Assembly: GCF_039543385.1 (NCBI RefSeq) | Contig: NZ_BAABJQ010000028.1 | Span: 1-64,000, forward strand | Direction of reading: 5' to 3' | Origin: Rugosimonospora acidiphila | Lineage (GTDB): Bacteria; Actinomycetota; Actinomycetes; Mycobacteriales; Micromonosporaceae | Length of the DNA stretch: 64,000 nt | Shown: piece after piece, positions 49,896 to 59,200 of the stretch | Position numbering within the stretch: the stretch's first letter is position 1 | Layout of the letters: the number at the start of each line of letters is the position of its first letter | Translations under genes and position numbers: made by a program | Notes under the pieces: generated by a model | Told to the model about the DNA's origin: nothing | The model's database searches: none | The model's input: only the letters and a program-made list of their open reading frames with translations

Positions 49896-52800
49896 CTAGG
49901 AGACTCCGGCGATCGCCATGGCTATCTGGTCCAACGCCTGCTCGGCCGCGGCGGTACCGCCCGGTATGACGTGGTCCGCCATGACCGCGAAAACCAGCAG
50001 ACAGCCCCTGGCGTCGACCACGTACCCGGCCAGGCTGCTCACCCCGGTGAGCGTGCCGGTCTTGGCCCGCACGTCCCCCGCGCCCGGGTTGGCGCTCGGG
50101 CTCACGAATCGATCCGCCAGGGTCCCCGAGTAGCCGGCCACCGGCAGCCCGGTGAACAGGCTGTGCAGCCGGGGCTGGCCGGGCTGGGCGGCCAGCGAGA
50201 GGGCCGCGGTCAGCAGCGCCGGGGTCAGCGTGTTCTGGTGGGACAGGCCACTGCCGTCGACGATGTGTACGCCGCCGACGGGCAGGTCAAGGGCCTTCAG
50301 CTCCTGGATGACGGCGGCGGCACCACCGGCGAAGCTGGCCGGCTTGCCCAGCGCCAGGGCGACCTGCCGCGACATCAGCTCCGCGACGGTGTTGTCACTG
50401 TTCGCCAGCATCTGTTCCAGGATGCTCACCAGCGGCGGGGACTTGACCACGCCGAGCTCGGTGCCCGGTGCCGGCGCGCCAAACGCCCGGCCCTGGGGCT
50501 GGCCGGTGCCTTGGGCGGCGGGCGGACCCGCGGTGCCGGCCGGGCTCTTCGGAGCGGTACCGGCGACGACCGCGCTGGCCGGCACTCCGAGCAGCCTCGC
50601 GAAGTCCTGCGCGGCGGCCAGATCCGGGTGCCGGTACCGGGGGGAGTCCCCGGTCTTGGTCGGGTCGATCCGGCCGCCGTCGGTCATCAGGGCGGTGATC
50701 CGGGCGGACTGCCCGCCTGCGTCCACGTCGGTCGCCTCCCAGCCCGGCCCCGAATCGGCCCCGGTGAACAGGGAGGTGTCGTAGATGACCTTGTTCGGCC
50801 TGGTGCCGCCGAGCGCCTTCTTGACCAGCACGGCCAGGATGTCGAGCCGCGCCGCGCCGGTGTAGGTGCCGTTCGGGCCGGCGGCGAGGGTCGGGTCGCC
50901 GCCCCCGATGATCACGACGGAACCGGGCTCCGGCCCGGCGACGACCCGGGTCTGCAGCTGGTACTGGGGGCCACGAAGGGCCAGCAGGGCGGTCGAGGTG
51001 ACCAGCTTCATGGTCGAGGCGGGCGTGGTGGGGTCGGTCGCGTCCCGGGCGTACAGCTGCTGGCCGGTGGCCGCGTCGGCGACCCGTACGGCGACGTGCC
51101 CGCCGAGGTCGCTGTTCGTTACCGGCCCGCTCAGCGCGGCCTCAAGGGCGCTCACCAGCGGTATCGGGGCATTGGAACCGGCGGCGGGCAGCACCGGGGA
51201 GGGCGGGGCCGCCAGCAGCATCGGGGGCTGGCCAGCCGACGAGGGCGACGACGCGGGCCTGGTACCGAGTAACCCGGACGGCCCCACCGCCACCAGCCCA
51301 GTGGTGATCACGATGACGACCAGCAGCGCGGCGGCGAGGCCGAGCCACAGCCGGCGCCGGCTCCTGAGCGCCCCGGCCGCCGGCACGGGCACCTGCACGG
51401 GCGGCACGGTGGCGGACGAGATCGCGGCAGGCGGGACGGCGGGGGGCGGGACGACCGGCGGCACGGTCGGGGTGACCGGACTCCGGCCCGCGGCCGGTAC
51501 GGGCGCCGATCCCCGCTGCGGCCGGCCCGTGCCGTACAGGGCGCCCGGGGGCGTCCGGATCTCTTGGGTGTCCGGCTCGTCCGGCAGGACCGGGGGCGCG
51601 GCGGGCAGCGACGGGCCGGATTGGGGCGAGCCGGGCGGCACGGCGCGCTGTGGCCGGGTCTGGTCGGTGCGAGGCGCCGGTCGGGTCGGTGCCGAGGCGT
51701 ACGGCGAGCCGGCGGGCGGCGAGGCCTGCTTCGGCGGCGTGGCCCGCGGGGGCTGTTGCCACGCGCTCGCCGGGGGCAGCGGGACGGTCTGGTCGGCCGA
51801 GCCCCGCGCGTCGAACCCGGACCCGGTCGAGGGGCGCGGCATCGGGGTCTGGCCGGGGGGCGAGCCGGCCGCGGGTGGTGGTGTCTGCGCCGGCGGTGCC
51901 TGTACGGGCGGTGCCTGTACGGGCGGTTTCGGTACGGGCGGTTTCGGTACGGGCGGTTTCGGTGCTGAACTCGCGGGCGGCGGGCTCGCCGCACCGGGCG
52001 TCTCCTGCCCGGACGGCCTCGGTCGCCCGGTCTGCCCGGATCGCTGAGGCGACGGCGTGGATGAGGGCCGAGCGGGGGACGGAGCGCCAGACGGCGGTAC
52101 GGCGGCGACCCTGGCTCGCGCCGATGCGGGCGGCAGCCTGTCGATCGGAGTGAGCGGGGCGGCGGCCGGGCGGGCCTGGCCACCGGGAGCCTCGCCCTCG
52201 TTTCCCGCGCCCTCGGTTTTCGTGCCCTCGTTCTCTGCGCCGTCGTTCTTCGCGCCCTCGTTCTTCGCGGCGGCCGGCCAGCTCGAGACGTCGGGCGAGC
52301 CCGCTGGCGCCTCGATCGCGGAGGGCGCCTCGATCGCGGAGGGCGCCTCGGTCGGGCCGGACCGCTCGGCCGGCTCACCGGAGTCGCCGGGTGAAGCGCC
52401 AGACACCGTGTTGTCCGCCGCGCCCGGCTCGACCGGCCCACCCGGCCCACCCGGCCCACCCGGCTCGACCGGCTCGACCGGCTCGACCGGCTCGACCGGC
52501 TCGACCGGCTCGACCGGCTTCGCCGGGGCGCCCGGCGGACCCGCGGACGCCTTACTTTGCGCGGCGGCCGGCTCCGCGAATGGAGGCGAAGCAGAAGGCT
52601 CGGCGGCCGGAGGCGGCGCGGACGGCTCCGCGGCCGGGATCGACGCAGCCGGCACGCCGGCCGGGATCGACGCAGCCGGCGCCTCGGGCGGGGGCGGCGC
52701 GGATGGCTCAGCGGGTGGAGACGAGCCGGCCGGCTCCTCCGGCGTGGCCGATCCGGCCGGCGGCTCCGGCGGCGGGGCCGATCCGGCCGGCGGCTCCGGC

Positions 52801-53966
52801 GGCTCTGGCGGCGCGGGCACGCCTGCCGGCGAGGCAGGGGACGCCTCGTCGGCCGTGGCGGTCTCCGAAGCGGCCGGCTCTGCCGGCTGTGTGGGCCCGG
52901 CGGGCGGAGCGGGTTGATTTGGTGGAACGGTGGGGGCCGGGCTCTCGGGCGGGGCGGTGGCCGCCGCCATATCCGGCACGCTCGGCTCGCTCGCCTTATC
53001 CGGGTCTTCCTGCGGAGCCGCGGGCGCCTCATATTCAGTGTCTTTGGCAGTCGGAGGAGCCGCGTCGACCGACGCGGCCGGCGGCTCCGGCGGCGAGTTC
53101 TTCTCAGCCGACGGCTCCGGGGCCGACTCTCGGGGCACCTTCCCATCCTCGGGCGGCGCCTTCGCCTCCGCAGACGGCTTGCCGACTCCCTCGGCCCCCG
53201 GCTTGCCCCCCACCGACGACTCCGCCGTCTCCACCGACGACTCCACCGCGTCTGCCGGCGACACCGGGGCCGCCGCCGACGATTCCTCCTCCGCCGACGG
53301 GTCCGAGACCTTCGCCGGCGGCACCGGAGCCTCCGCGGACGACTCCTGCTCCTGGGAGACCTCCGCCGGTGGGCCCTTCTCCTCCGACGGCGGCCTCTGG
53401 GCTTCTGCCGGCGAGGCCTTCGCCTCCGCCGGCGGCACCTCGGCGTCTCCCACGGGAGCCTTCTCCCCCGCGGCCGGCGCCGGCACCGGCACCGTTTCCT
53501 CAGGCGCCTCCGAACTCTCAGGTGTCTCGGGGGCCTTAGTCGTCTTGACGATCTTGGGCGCCTCGGGAGTCTTGGGCGTCTCGGGGGCCTTAGTTATCTC
53601 GATGGTCTTGGGCGCCTCGGCGCTCTCGGGCGTCTCGGCGGGCTTGGCCGGAGCCGGGACCTCGCTCGCGGGCGATGCCGGAGACGTCCCCGTCTGTGGC
53701 TCGGTCGTCATCGATGCGCCCTTGGCGGGGGCCGGGCCGGAGCCGGCAGGTGGGACCGGAGAGGGCGGACCGGGCCGATACGGGGCACCAGGCACGGACG
53801 CCCGGCCCGTCTGCACGCTCGGCGTCACCGGCTGCGGTCGGTTGCCGCCGGACTGTTCCTGTTTCGGGGGCTCGGGATTGTCCTCGGTCCCCTGTGGACG
53901 CTGCGGCGCACCGCCCTGATCGGCTCCCGAGTGTGAATCCTGCCTCCCCACAGGCCCCCTCCTCAT
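49896..53966 (-). CDS. dacB: PBP4-type D-alanyl-D-alanine carboxypeptidase with giant N-terminal disordered arm
   Basis: A 1356-residue protein. Residues about 946-1356 are a penicillin-binding protein 4 domain: SxxK ASTMK (Ser994, Lys997), SxN SDN (1200-1202) and KTG AKTGT (1302-1304). Residues about 884-904 are the single transmembrane helix (WLGLAAALLVVIVITTGLVA). The first 876 residues are proline/alanine/glutamate/serine-rich and disordered, including EPV tandem units near 52470-52525 on the DNA, and should be cytoplasmic. Ordinary actinobacterial DacB has a far shorter arm. No stop or shift interrupts it. Divergent from ppa, as usual. Confidence 0.93.
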   Translation of the reverse strand: MRRGPVGRQDSHSGADQGGAPQRPQGTEDNPEPPKQEQSGGNRPQPVTPSVQTGRASVPGAPYRPGPPSPVPPAGSGPAPAKGASMTTEPQTGTSPASPASEVPAPAKPAETPESAEAPKTIEITKAPETPKTPEAPKIVKTTKAPETPESSEAPEETVPVPAPAAGEKAPVGDAEVPPAEAKASPAEAQRPPSEEKGPPAEVSQEQESSAEAPVPPAKVSDPSAEEESSAAAPVSPADAVESSVETAESSVGGKPGAEGVGKPSAEAKAPPEDGKVPRESAPEPSAEKNSPPEPPAASVDAAPPTAKDTEYEAPAAPQEDPDKASEPSVPDMAAATAPPESPAPTVPPNQPAPPAGPTQPAEPAASETATADEASPASPAGVPAPPEPPEPPAGSAPPPEPPAGSATPEEPAGSSPPAEPSAPPPPEAPAASIPAGVPAASIPAAEPSAPPPAAEPSASPPFAEPAAAQSKASAGPPGAPAKPVEPVEPVEPVEPVEPVEPGGPGGPGGPVEPGAADNTVSGASPGDSGEPAERSGPTEAPSAIEAPSAIEAPAGSPDVSSWPAAAKNEGAKNDGAENEGTKTEGAGNEGEAPGGQARPAAAPLTPIDRLPPASARARVAAVPPSGAPSPARPSSTPSPQRSGQTGRPRPSGQETPGAASPPPASSAPKPPVPKPPVPKPPVQAPPVQAPPAQTPPPAAGSPPGQTPMPRPSTGSGFDARGSADQTVPLPPASAWQQPPRATPPKQASPPAGSPYASAPTRPAPRTDQTRPQRAVPPGSPQSGPSLPAAPPVLPDEPDTQEIRTPPGALYGTGRPQRGSAPVPAAGRSPVTPTVPPVVPPPAVPPAAISSATVPPVQVPVPAAGALRSRRRLWLGLAAALLVVIVITTGLVAVGPSGLLGTRPASSPSSAGQPPMLLAAPPSPVLPAAGSNAPIPLVSALEAALSGPVTNSDLGGHVAVRVADAATGQQLYARDATDPTTPASTMKLVTSTALLALRGPQYQLQTRVVAGPEPGSVVIIGGGDPTLAAGPNGTYTGAARLDILAVLVKKALGGTRPNKVIYDTSLFTGADSGPGWEATDVDAGGQSARITALMTDGGRIDPTKTGDSPRYRHPDLAAAQDFARLLGVPASAVVAGTAPKSPAGTAGPPAAQGTGQPQGRAFGAPAPGTELGVVKSPPLVSILEQMLANSDNTVAELMSRQVALALGKPASFAGGAAAVIQELKALDLPVGGVHIVDGSGLSHQNTLTPALLTAALSLAAQPGQPRLHSLFTGLPVAGYSGTLADRFVSPSANPGAGDVRAKTGTLTGVSSLAGYVVDARGCLLVFAVMADHVIPGGTAAAEQALDQIAMAIAGVS

Positions 53967-54034
53967 ACGCCCGGACGATTTTCGGTCACACTAGTCGCGT
54001 CAGTCGCAGCGCGGCGAGTTGAGGAGCGGTGATT

Positions 54035-54574
54035 ATGGATTTCGACGTTACGGTTGAGATCCCCAAGGGGCAACGAAACAAGTACGAGGTTGACCATGCC
54101 ACTGGGAGGATCCGGCTCGACCGCACGCTTTTCACCTCTACCCAGTACCCGGCCGACTACGGCTTCATCGAGGGAACGCTCGGCGAGGATGGCGATCCGC
54201 TGGACGCGCTCGTTCTCGTGCAGGAGCCCACTTTTCCGGGTTGCCTGATTCGGTGCCGTGCTATTGGCATGTTCCGGATGACCGACGAAAAGGGCGGCGA
54301 CGACAAGGTTCTCTGCGTGCCGGCTTACGATCCCCGGCTGGAGCACCTCCGTGACATTCACCACGTCGCGGAATTCGATCGGCTGGAGATCCAGCACTTC
54401 TTCGAGGTCTACAAGGATCTTGAGCCGGGCAAGAGCGTGGAGGGCGCCAGCTGGGTGGGGCGCTCCGACGCCGAGGCCGAGATCCTGCTGTCGCGCGAGC
54501 GGCACCACACGGCGATCGCCGACGGCACGTACGTCGACCCGGGCGTCGCCCCGATCGCTCGCCCGATCGAGTAG
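54035..54574 (+). CDS. ppa: Inorganic pyrophosphatase (family I)
   Basis: Hydrolyses pyrophosphate released by biosynthesis. The 179-residue protein has KGQRNKYEVDHATGRIRLDR, YPADYGFIEGTLGEDGDPLDALVL with the metal-binding Asp cluster, and DDKVLCVP. ATG 54035 is preceded by GAGGAG at eight bases; a GTG two codons earlier is too close to it. Divergent from dacB and convergent with eccD. Confidence 0.98.
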   Translation: MDFDVTVEIPKGQRNKYEVDHATGRIRLDRTLFTSTQYPADYGFIEGTLGEDGDPLDALVLVQEPTFPGCLIRCRAIGMFRMTDEKGGDDKVLCVPAYDPRLEHLRDIHHVAEFDRLEIQHFFEVYKDLEPGKSVEGASWVGRSDAEAEILLSRERHHTAIADGTYVDPGVAPIARPIE

Positions 54575-54588
54575 CCGCCTCTGACTTC

Positions 54589-54614
54589 CCGGCCGCCCGT
54601 GGGATGGCGGCCGG
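54589..54614. terminator. Stem-loop between ppa and eccD
   Basis: CCGGCCGCC (54589-54597) pairs exactly with 54606-54614 around an 8-nt loop, in the 60-base gap between the two converging stop codons. Likely used from both sides. Confidence 0.75.
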
Positions 54615-54634
54615 ACGGAAGCGGCGACCGACAG

Positions 54635-56035
54635 TCATCCGGCCAGCCCGCGCACGGCGCCGTAGAGCCCGAGCACCGCGCAGGCCACCGGGATGACCGC
54701 AATCACGCAGAGCGCGTCGAGCAGATCGGCCATCCGGCCCAGGTACGGGCCGGGTGGCCGATTGCTGTACCGGAGTCCGGTCACCACGCACAGACACGCC
54801 AGCATGAGCCAGCCGGCAAGCACCGGGACCGTGGCGGGCGTGTGCGCCAGCAGAGCGCCGGAAGTACCCGCGCCCGCGACGAGCAGCGGCAGGCGCTGCC
54901 GTACCGCCGGAAACAGCCGCGCCCGCACCAGGAACCCGGCGGCCGTCACCGCGACCAGCAGGCGACCGGCCGCACCACCGGAGCCGGCGAGCGGCACGGC
55001 CGCGGCGGTGCCGGCGATGGCCGCCCCGATCAGCAGCCCGGTCAGGATCTCGTCGGTGCGCACCACGGCGGCGTGCACCCGGGCCCGGTCGGGCCGCTCG
55101 GACTGCCCCGGCGCGAGCACCGGTACCGGCAGGTTGCCCAGCCTGATCGCCAGCAACGGCGCCGCCGCCAGACCGGTGACCAGCGCGGCGAGCACGATCG
55201 CGGCGGCTCCGGCGGCCGGCAGCCGGTAGCCGAGCCCGGCGCCCAGCGCCGCGAGCCCGCCGGCGGTGATCGCACCCACGAAGATCCGCAGCCGGTCGCC
55301 GACGCCGACCGCGCCGACGACCGCGAGCACCAGCACCGCCACCGAGGCGATCAGCAGATGCGGGGCGTTCACGCGGGACGCCGCGACCAGCGGCGCCTCG
55401 AATGGCGACGCCTCCGCGGGCGACCGGTGCGCCCCGGCCGGCGTTGACCCGAGCGATGACAGGCCGCCGACGAACGCGTAGGGAAGGGCACCGGCGGCCA
55501 GCACGGCGCCGGCCACCGAGTCGCCGTAGGCGCGCGAGGCAACTATGCCGCCGAGCGTGAGCAGCAGCGCCGCGCCGAGCCCGGCCAGCCCGGGCAGCGC
55601 GGCACCGTGCTGCGGGGCACGCACCAGCGCGACGACGCCCAGCAGCAGCGCGACGCCGGCGACGGCCAGGCCGGTCGCCCGGGTCGCCGCGCCGTCCCAG
55701 GTCCGCCCGCGGCCGCGGGCGCCGGTCGCGATCGCGTCGACCACGTCGTCATATTCCAGCTCGGGCCAGGGTGCCCGGCCCGGCCCGAGGTAGAGCACGT
55801 CCCCGTCGCGTACCCCCTGGGCGGCCAGCCCCGCGCCCACGGACAGCGCCTCGCCGTCGCCGCGTCGCAGCGCCCAGCCACCGTGCGCCTGCCCGTCGTC
55901 GGCCAGCCCGACGCCCGCGCGGCGCAGCAACTCCGGCAGCAGCTCCGCGAGCGGCGCGTGTTCGGGCAGCGCGACGTCGATGCGGCGTTGCGGCGCGCGG
56001 ACAGTCACCTTCGCCAATCCCGTCACGGTCGTCAC
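54635..56035 (-). CDS. eccD: Type VII secretion membrane protein EccD
   Basis: EccD forms the membrane channel of ESX/type VII systems. The N-terminus is a ubiquitin-like (YukD) domain (KVTVRAPQRRIDVALPEHAPLAELLPELL, about residues 8-95), followed by about eleven transmembrane helices. At about 466 residues the length is normal. The start is uncertain: GTG 56033-56035 was chosen, GTG 56026 and TTG 56053 are in frame. It is divergent from eccC with 216 bases between. eccB, eccE, mycP and small WXG100 genes are not in the window. Confidence 0.9.
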   Translation of the reverse strand: MTTVTGLAKVTVRAPQRRIDVALPEHAPLAELLPELLRRAGVGLADDGQAHGGWALRRGDGEALSVGAGLAAQGVRDGDVLYLGPGRAPWPELEYDDVVDAIATGARGRGRTWDGAATRATGLAVAGVALLLGVVALVRAPQHGAALPGLAGLGAALLLTLGGIVASRAYGDSVAGAVLAAGALPYAFVGGLSSLGSTPAGAHRSPAEASPFEAPLVAASRVNAPHLLIASVAVLVLAVVGAVGVGDRLRIFVGAITAGGLAALGAGLGYRLPAAGAAAIVLAALVTGLAAAPLLAIRLGNLPVPVLAPGQSERPDRARVHAAVVRTDEILTGLLIGAAIAGTAAAVPLAGSGGAAGRLLVAVTAAGFLVRARLFPAVRQRLPLLVAGAGTSGALLAHTPATVPVLAGWLMLACLCVVTGLRYSNRPPGPYLGRMADLLDALCVIAVIPVACAVLGLYGAVRGLAG

Positions 56036-56251
56036 GGGAACTGAGTACCACAATCACGGGCGGTATGAGGGGCACCCGCGGACGGGGTCACGCTCGGTCG
56101 CTCCGCCGCCTACCATGAGCGGCGGCCGGCCTCACCCCGCCGGCGATCGCGCGTCGACCGGCTCCCGCATCGGGCCGCTTCGCACCACCGGTGGCCCGCG
56201 ACGGCGCTTCGCGCGCACCGGGTGGACGAGCGGTGACTGGGGAGGTTGCTC

Positions 56252-59200
56252 GTGGCCACTGTCGTGGTGAGGCGCGGGCCGCGCCGGCTGGCGCCGGAGC
56301 TGCCGAGCGGCGAACTCGTCATCCAGGCGCCGCCGGAGATCCGCCCGCTGATCGGGTCGCGCTGGGCCCAGCTGCTGACCATCCTGCCGATGCTCACCGG
56401 CACGGTCGCGACGGCGATGATGTTCGCCGGCCGGCAGGGCGGCGCGTACTCCTATGTGGTCGGTGGGGTCTTCGGCATCTCCTCGCTGGGCATGCTGGCC
56501 ACCGGTTTCGGCTCCAGCGGTGGGACGCCGAAGAAGGCCGAGATGATGGCGGCTCGTCGGGAGTACCTGCGCCACCTGGCCGGCCTGCGCCTGCGGGTGC
56601 GGGACAACGCCGGCCGGCAGCGCGACGCGCTGCACTACCGCCACCCGCATCCGGACGTCCTGTGGTCCACCGTGGACAGTTACCGGCTGTGGGAGCGGCG
56701 GCCCGGCGACGGTGACTTCGCGGTGGCGCGGGTGGGCATCGGGCCGCAAACTCTGGCCACCCCGCTGGTCGCGCCGGTGACCGCGCCGCTGGAGGAGCTG
56801 GAGCCGATGACGGCGGCCGCGCTGCGCCGGTTCCTCGACGCGTACGCGGTGGTGCCCGACCTGCCGGTCGCGGTCGCGGTGTCCGGCTTCGCCCGGCTCT
56901 ATGTGCACGCGGCGGCCGACGACGAGCCGTGGGACGCGCGACCGTGGCAGGCGGCGGACGCCCCCGCCCCGGCGCGGCGGACCGAGGACCGGGTCCGGGA
57001 CCTGGTGCGCGCGATGCTCGCCCAGCTCGCGGTCTTCAACGCCCCCGCCGATCTGCTGATAGCGGTGTGCGCGGGCCACGACCGCCGGCCCGAGTGGGAG
57101 TACCTCAAGTGGTTGCCGCACGCACTGCACCCGACCCGTACCGACCGGCTCGGCCCGGTGCGGCTGGTCGCCGGCTCCGGCCCCGAGCTGGAGCGGCTGC
57201 TCGACGATGTAATCGCCAACCGGCCCCGGTTCGGTCCGGGCAATCCGAACGGCGGGCCGCAGGTCGTCATCGTCGTCGACGGCGGCGACCTGTCCGGCTG
57301 CGAGCACCTGACCATCGACGGCGGGGTGGCCGGCGTGGCCCTCATCGAGGTCGACGGCGCCCCGCCCCGGTTGCTCGATCGGGGCACGATCGGCCTGACC
57401 GTCGGCGCGGACGGCGCGCTGTTCAGCGACACCATCGACGAGCGCGGCCGGGTCGGCGTCGCCGACCGGATGGACCTGCCGACCGCGCAGGCGCTGGCCC
57501 GTCAACTCGCGCCGCTGCGCCTGGCCGCGGCGGCGCGCGCCGGCGACGGTACCGGTCCGACCGACACCGGCCTGGCCGAACTGCTGGGCATCGGCGATCC
57601 GGACGACTTCGCCGCGGCGGTCGGCTGGGCGCCGCGGCCCGGGCGCGACCGGCTGCGGGTGCCGATCGGGGTCGACGGCGGCGGGCACCCGGTGGAGCTG
57701 GACCTCAAGGAGTCGGCCCAGGACGGCATGGGCCCGCACGGGCTGCTCATCGGCGCCACCGGCTCGGGCAAGTCGGAGCTGCTGCGCACCATCGTGCTCG
57801 GGCTCGCCGCGACGCACGATTCGGAGGCCCTCAACTTCGTGCTCATCGACTTCAAGGGCGGCGCCACCTTCGCGACGCTGGACCGGTTGCCGCACACCGC
57901 CGCGGTCATCACCAACCTGCGCGACCAGCTGCCGCTGGTGGATCGGATGACCGACGCCCTCAACGGTGAATTGCAGCGCCGCCAGGAGCTACTCAAGCGC
58001 TCGGGTAACTTCGCCAGCCTGCGCGACTACGAGCGGGCCCGTCCCGGTACCGGGCTGGCCGCGCTGCCGGTGCTGCTGGTGATCTGCGACGAGTTCTCCG
58101 AGCTGCTGTTCGCGAAGCCGGACTTCATCGAGACCTTCGTCCAGATAGGACGGTTGGGTCGGTCGCTGGGCGTGCACCTGCTGCTGGCCAGCCAGCGCCT
58201 GGAGGAGGGGCGGCTGCGCGGCCTGGAGACCCACCTGTCGTACCGGATCGGGCTGCGCACCTTCTCCGCCATGGAGTCCCGCTCGGTACTGGGCGTACCC
58301 GACGCGTACGAGCTCCCCCGCAGCCCGGGTCACGGCTTCCTGCGGTACGCGACCGAGCCGCTGCAACGGTTCCGGGCAGCGTACGTCTCCGGCCCGTACC
58401 TGCGGCCCGGCCCGGCACCGGACGCCACCGGCATCCTCGACTACACCTCGCGGCTGGTGCCCGCGCCGGCCCGCCCGGCACCCGACGTCGAGGCGGAGTC
58501 CGATCCCGGCCACGGGGCCCCGGCGAGCCTGCTCGACCTCCTGGTCGACCGGCTGGCCGGCGCCGGCGCGACGGCCCACCAGGTCTGGCTGCCGCCGCTG
58601 GATCGCCCGGCCCCGATCGAGGAGCTGATCGGGCCGCTGGTCACCGAGGCGCCGGTCGGCCTGACCACCGCCAACCCGCAGCTGCGCGACGCCCTGATGG
58701 TGCCGGTGGCGTTGGTCGACAAGCCGTTCGAGCAGCGCCGCGATCTGCTCTGGCTGACCCTGTCCGGCTCGGGCGGCCACGTGGCGATCGTCGGCGGCCC
58801 GCGCAGCGGCAAGTCCAGCCTGCTGTCGACCGTCGTGTGTGGACTCGCGCTGACCCACACTCCGCAACGGGCCCAGATCTACTGCCTGGACTTCGGCGGC
58901 GGGGTGCTGGCCGGGCTCCGGAAACTGCCGCACGTCGGCGGGGTCGCCGGCCGGCTGGAGCCGGACGCCGTGCGGCGCACCGTCGGCGAGGTGGCCGGCC
59001 TGCTCACCGAGCGGGAGCGCGGCGGCGCGGAACCGGCGGCCGGGCGGGCCGAGGTGTTCCTGGTGATCGACGGCTGGGCCACCATCCGGGGCGAGTACGA
59101 CGACCTCGAGGCCGCCATCACCGACCTGGCCACCCGGGGCCTGTCGTACGGGATCCACGTGCTCGCCGCGGGCTCCCGGTGGATGGACTTCCGGCCGGCC

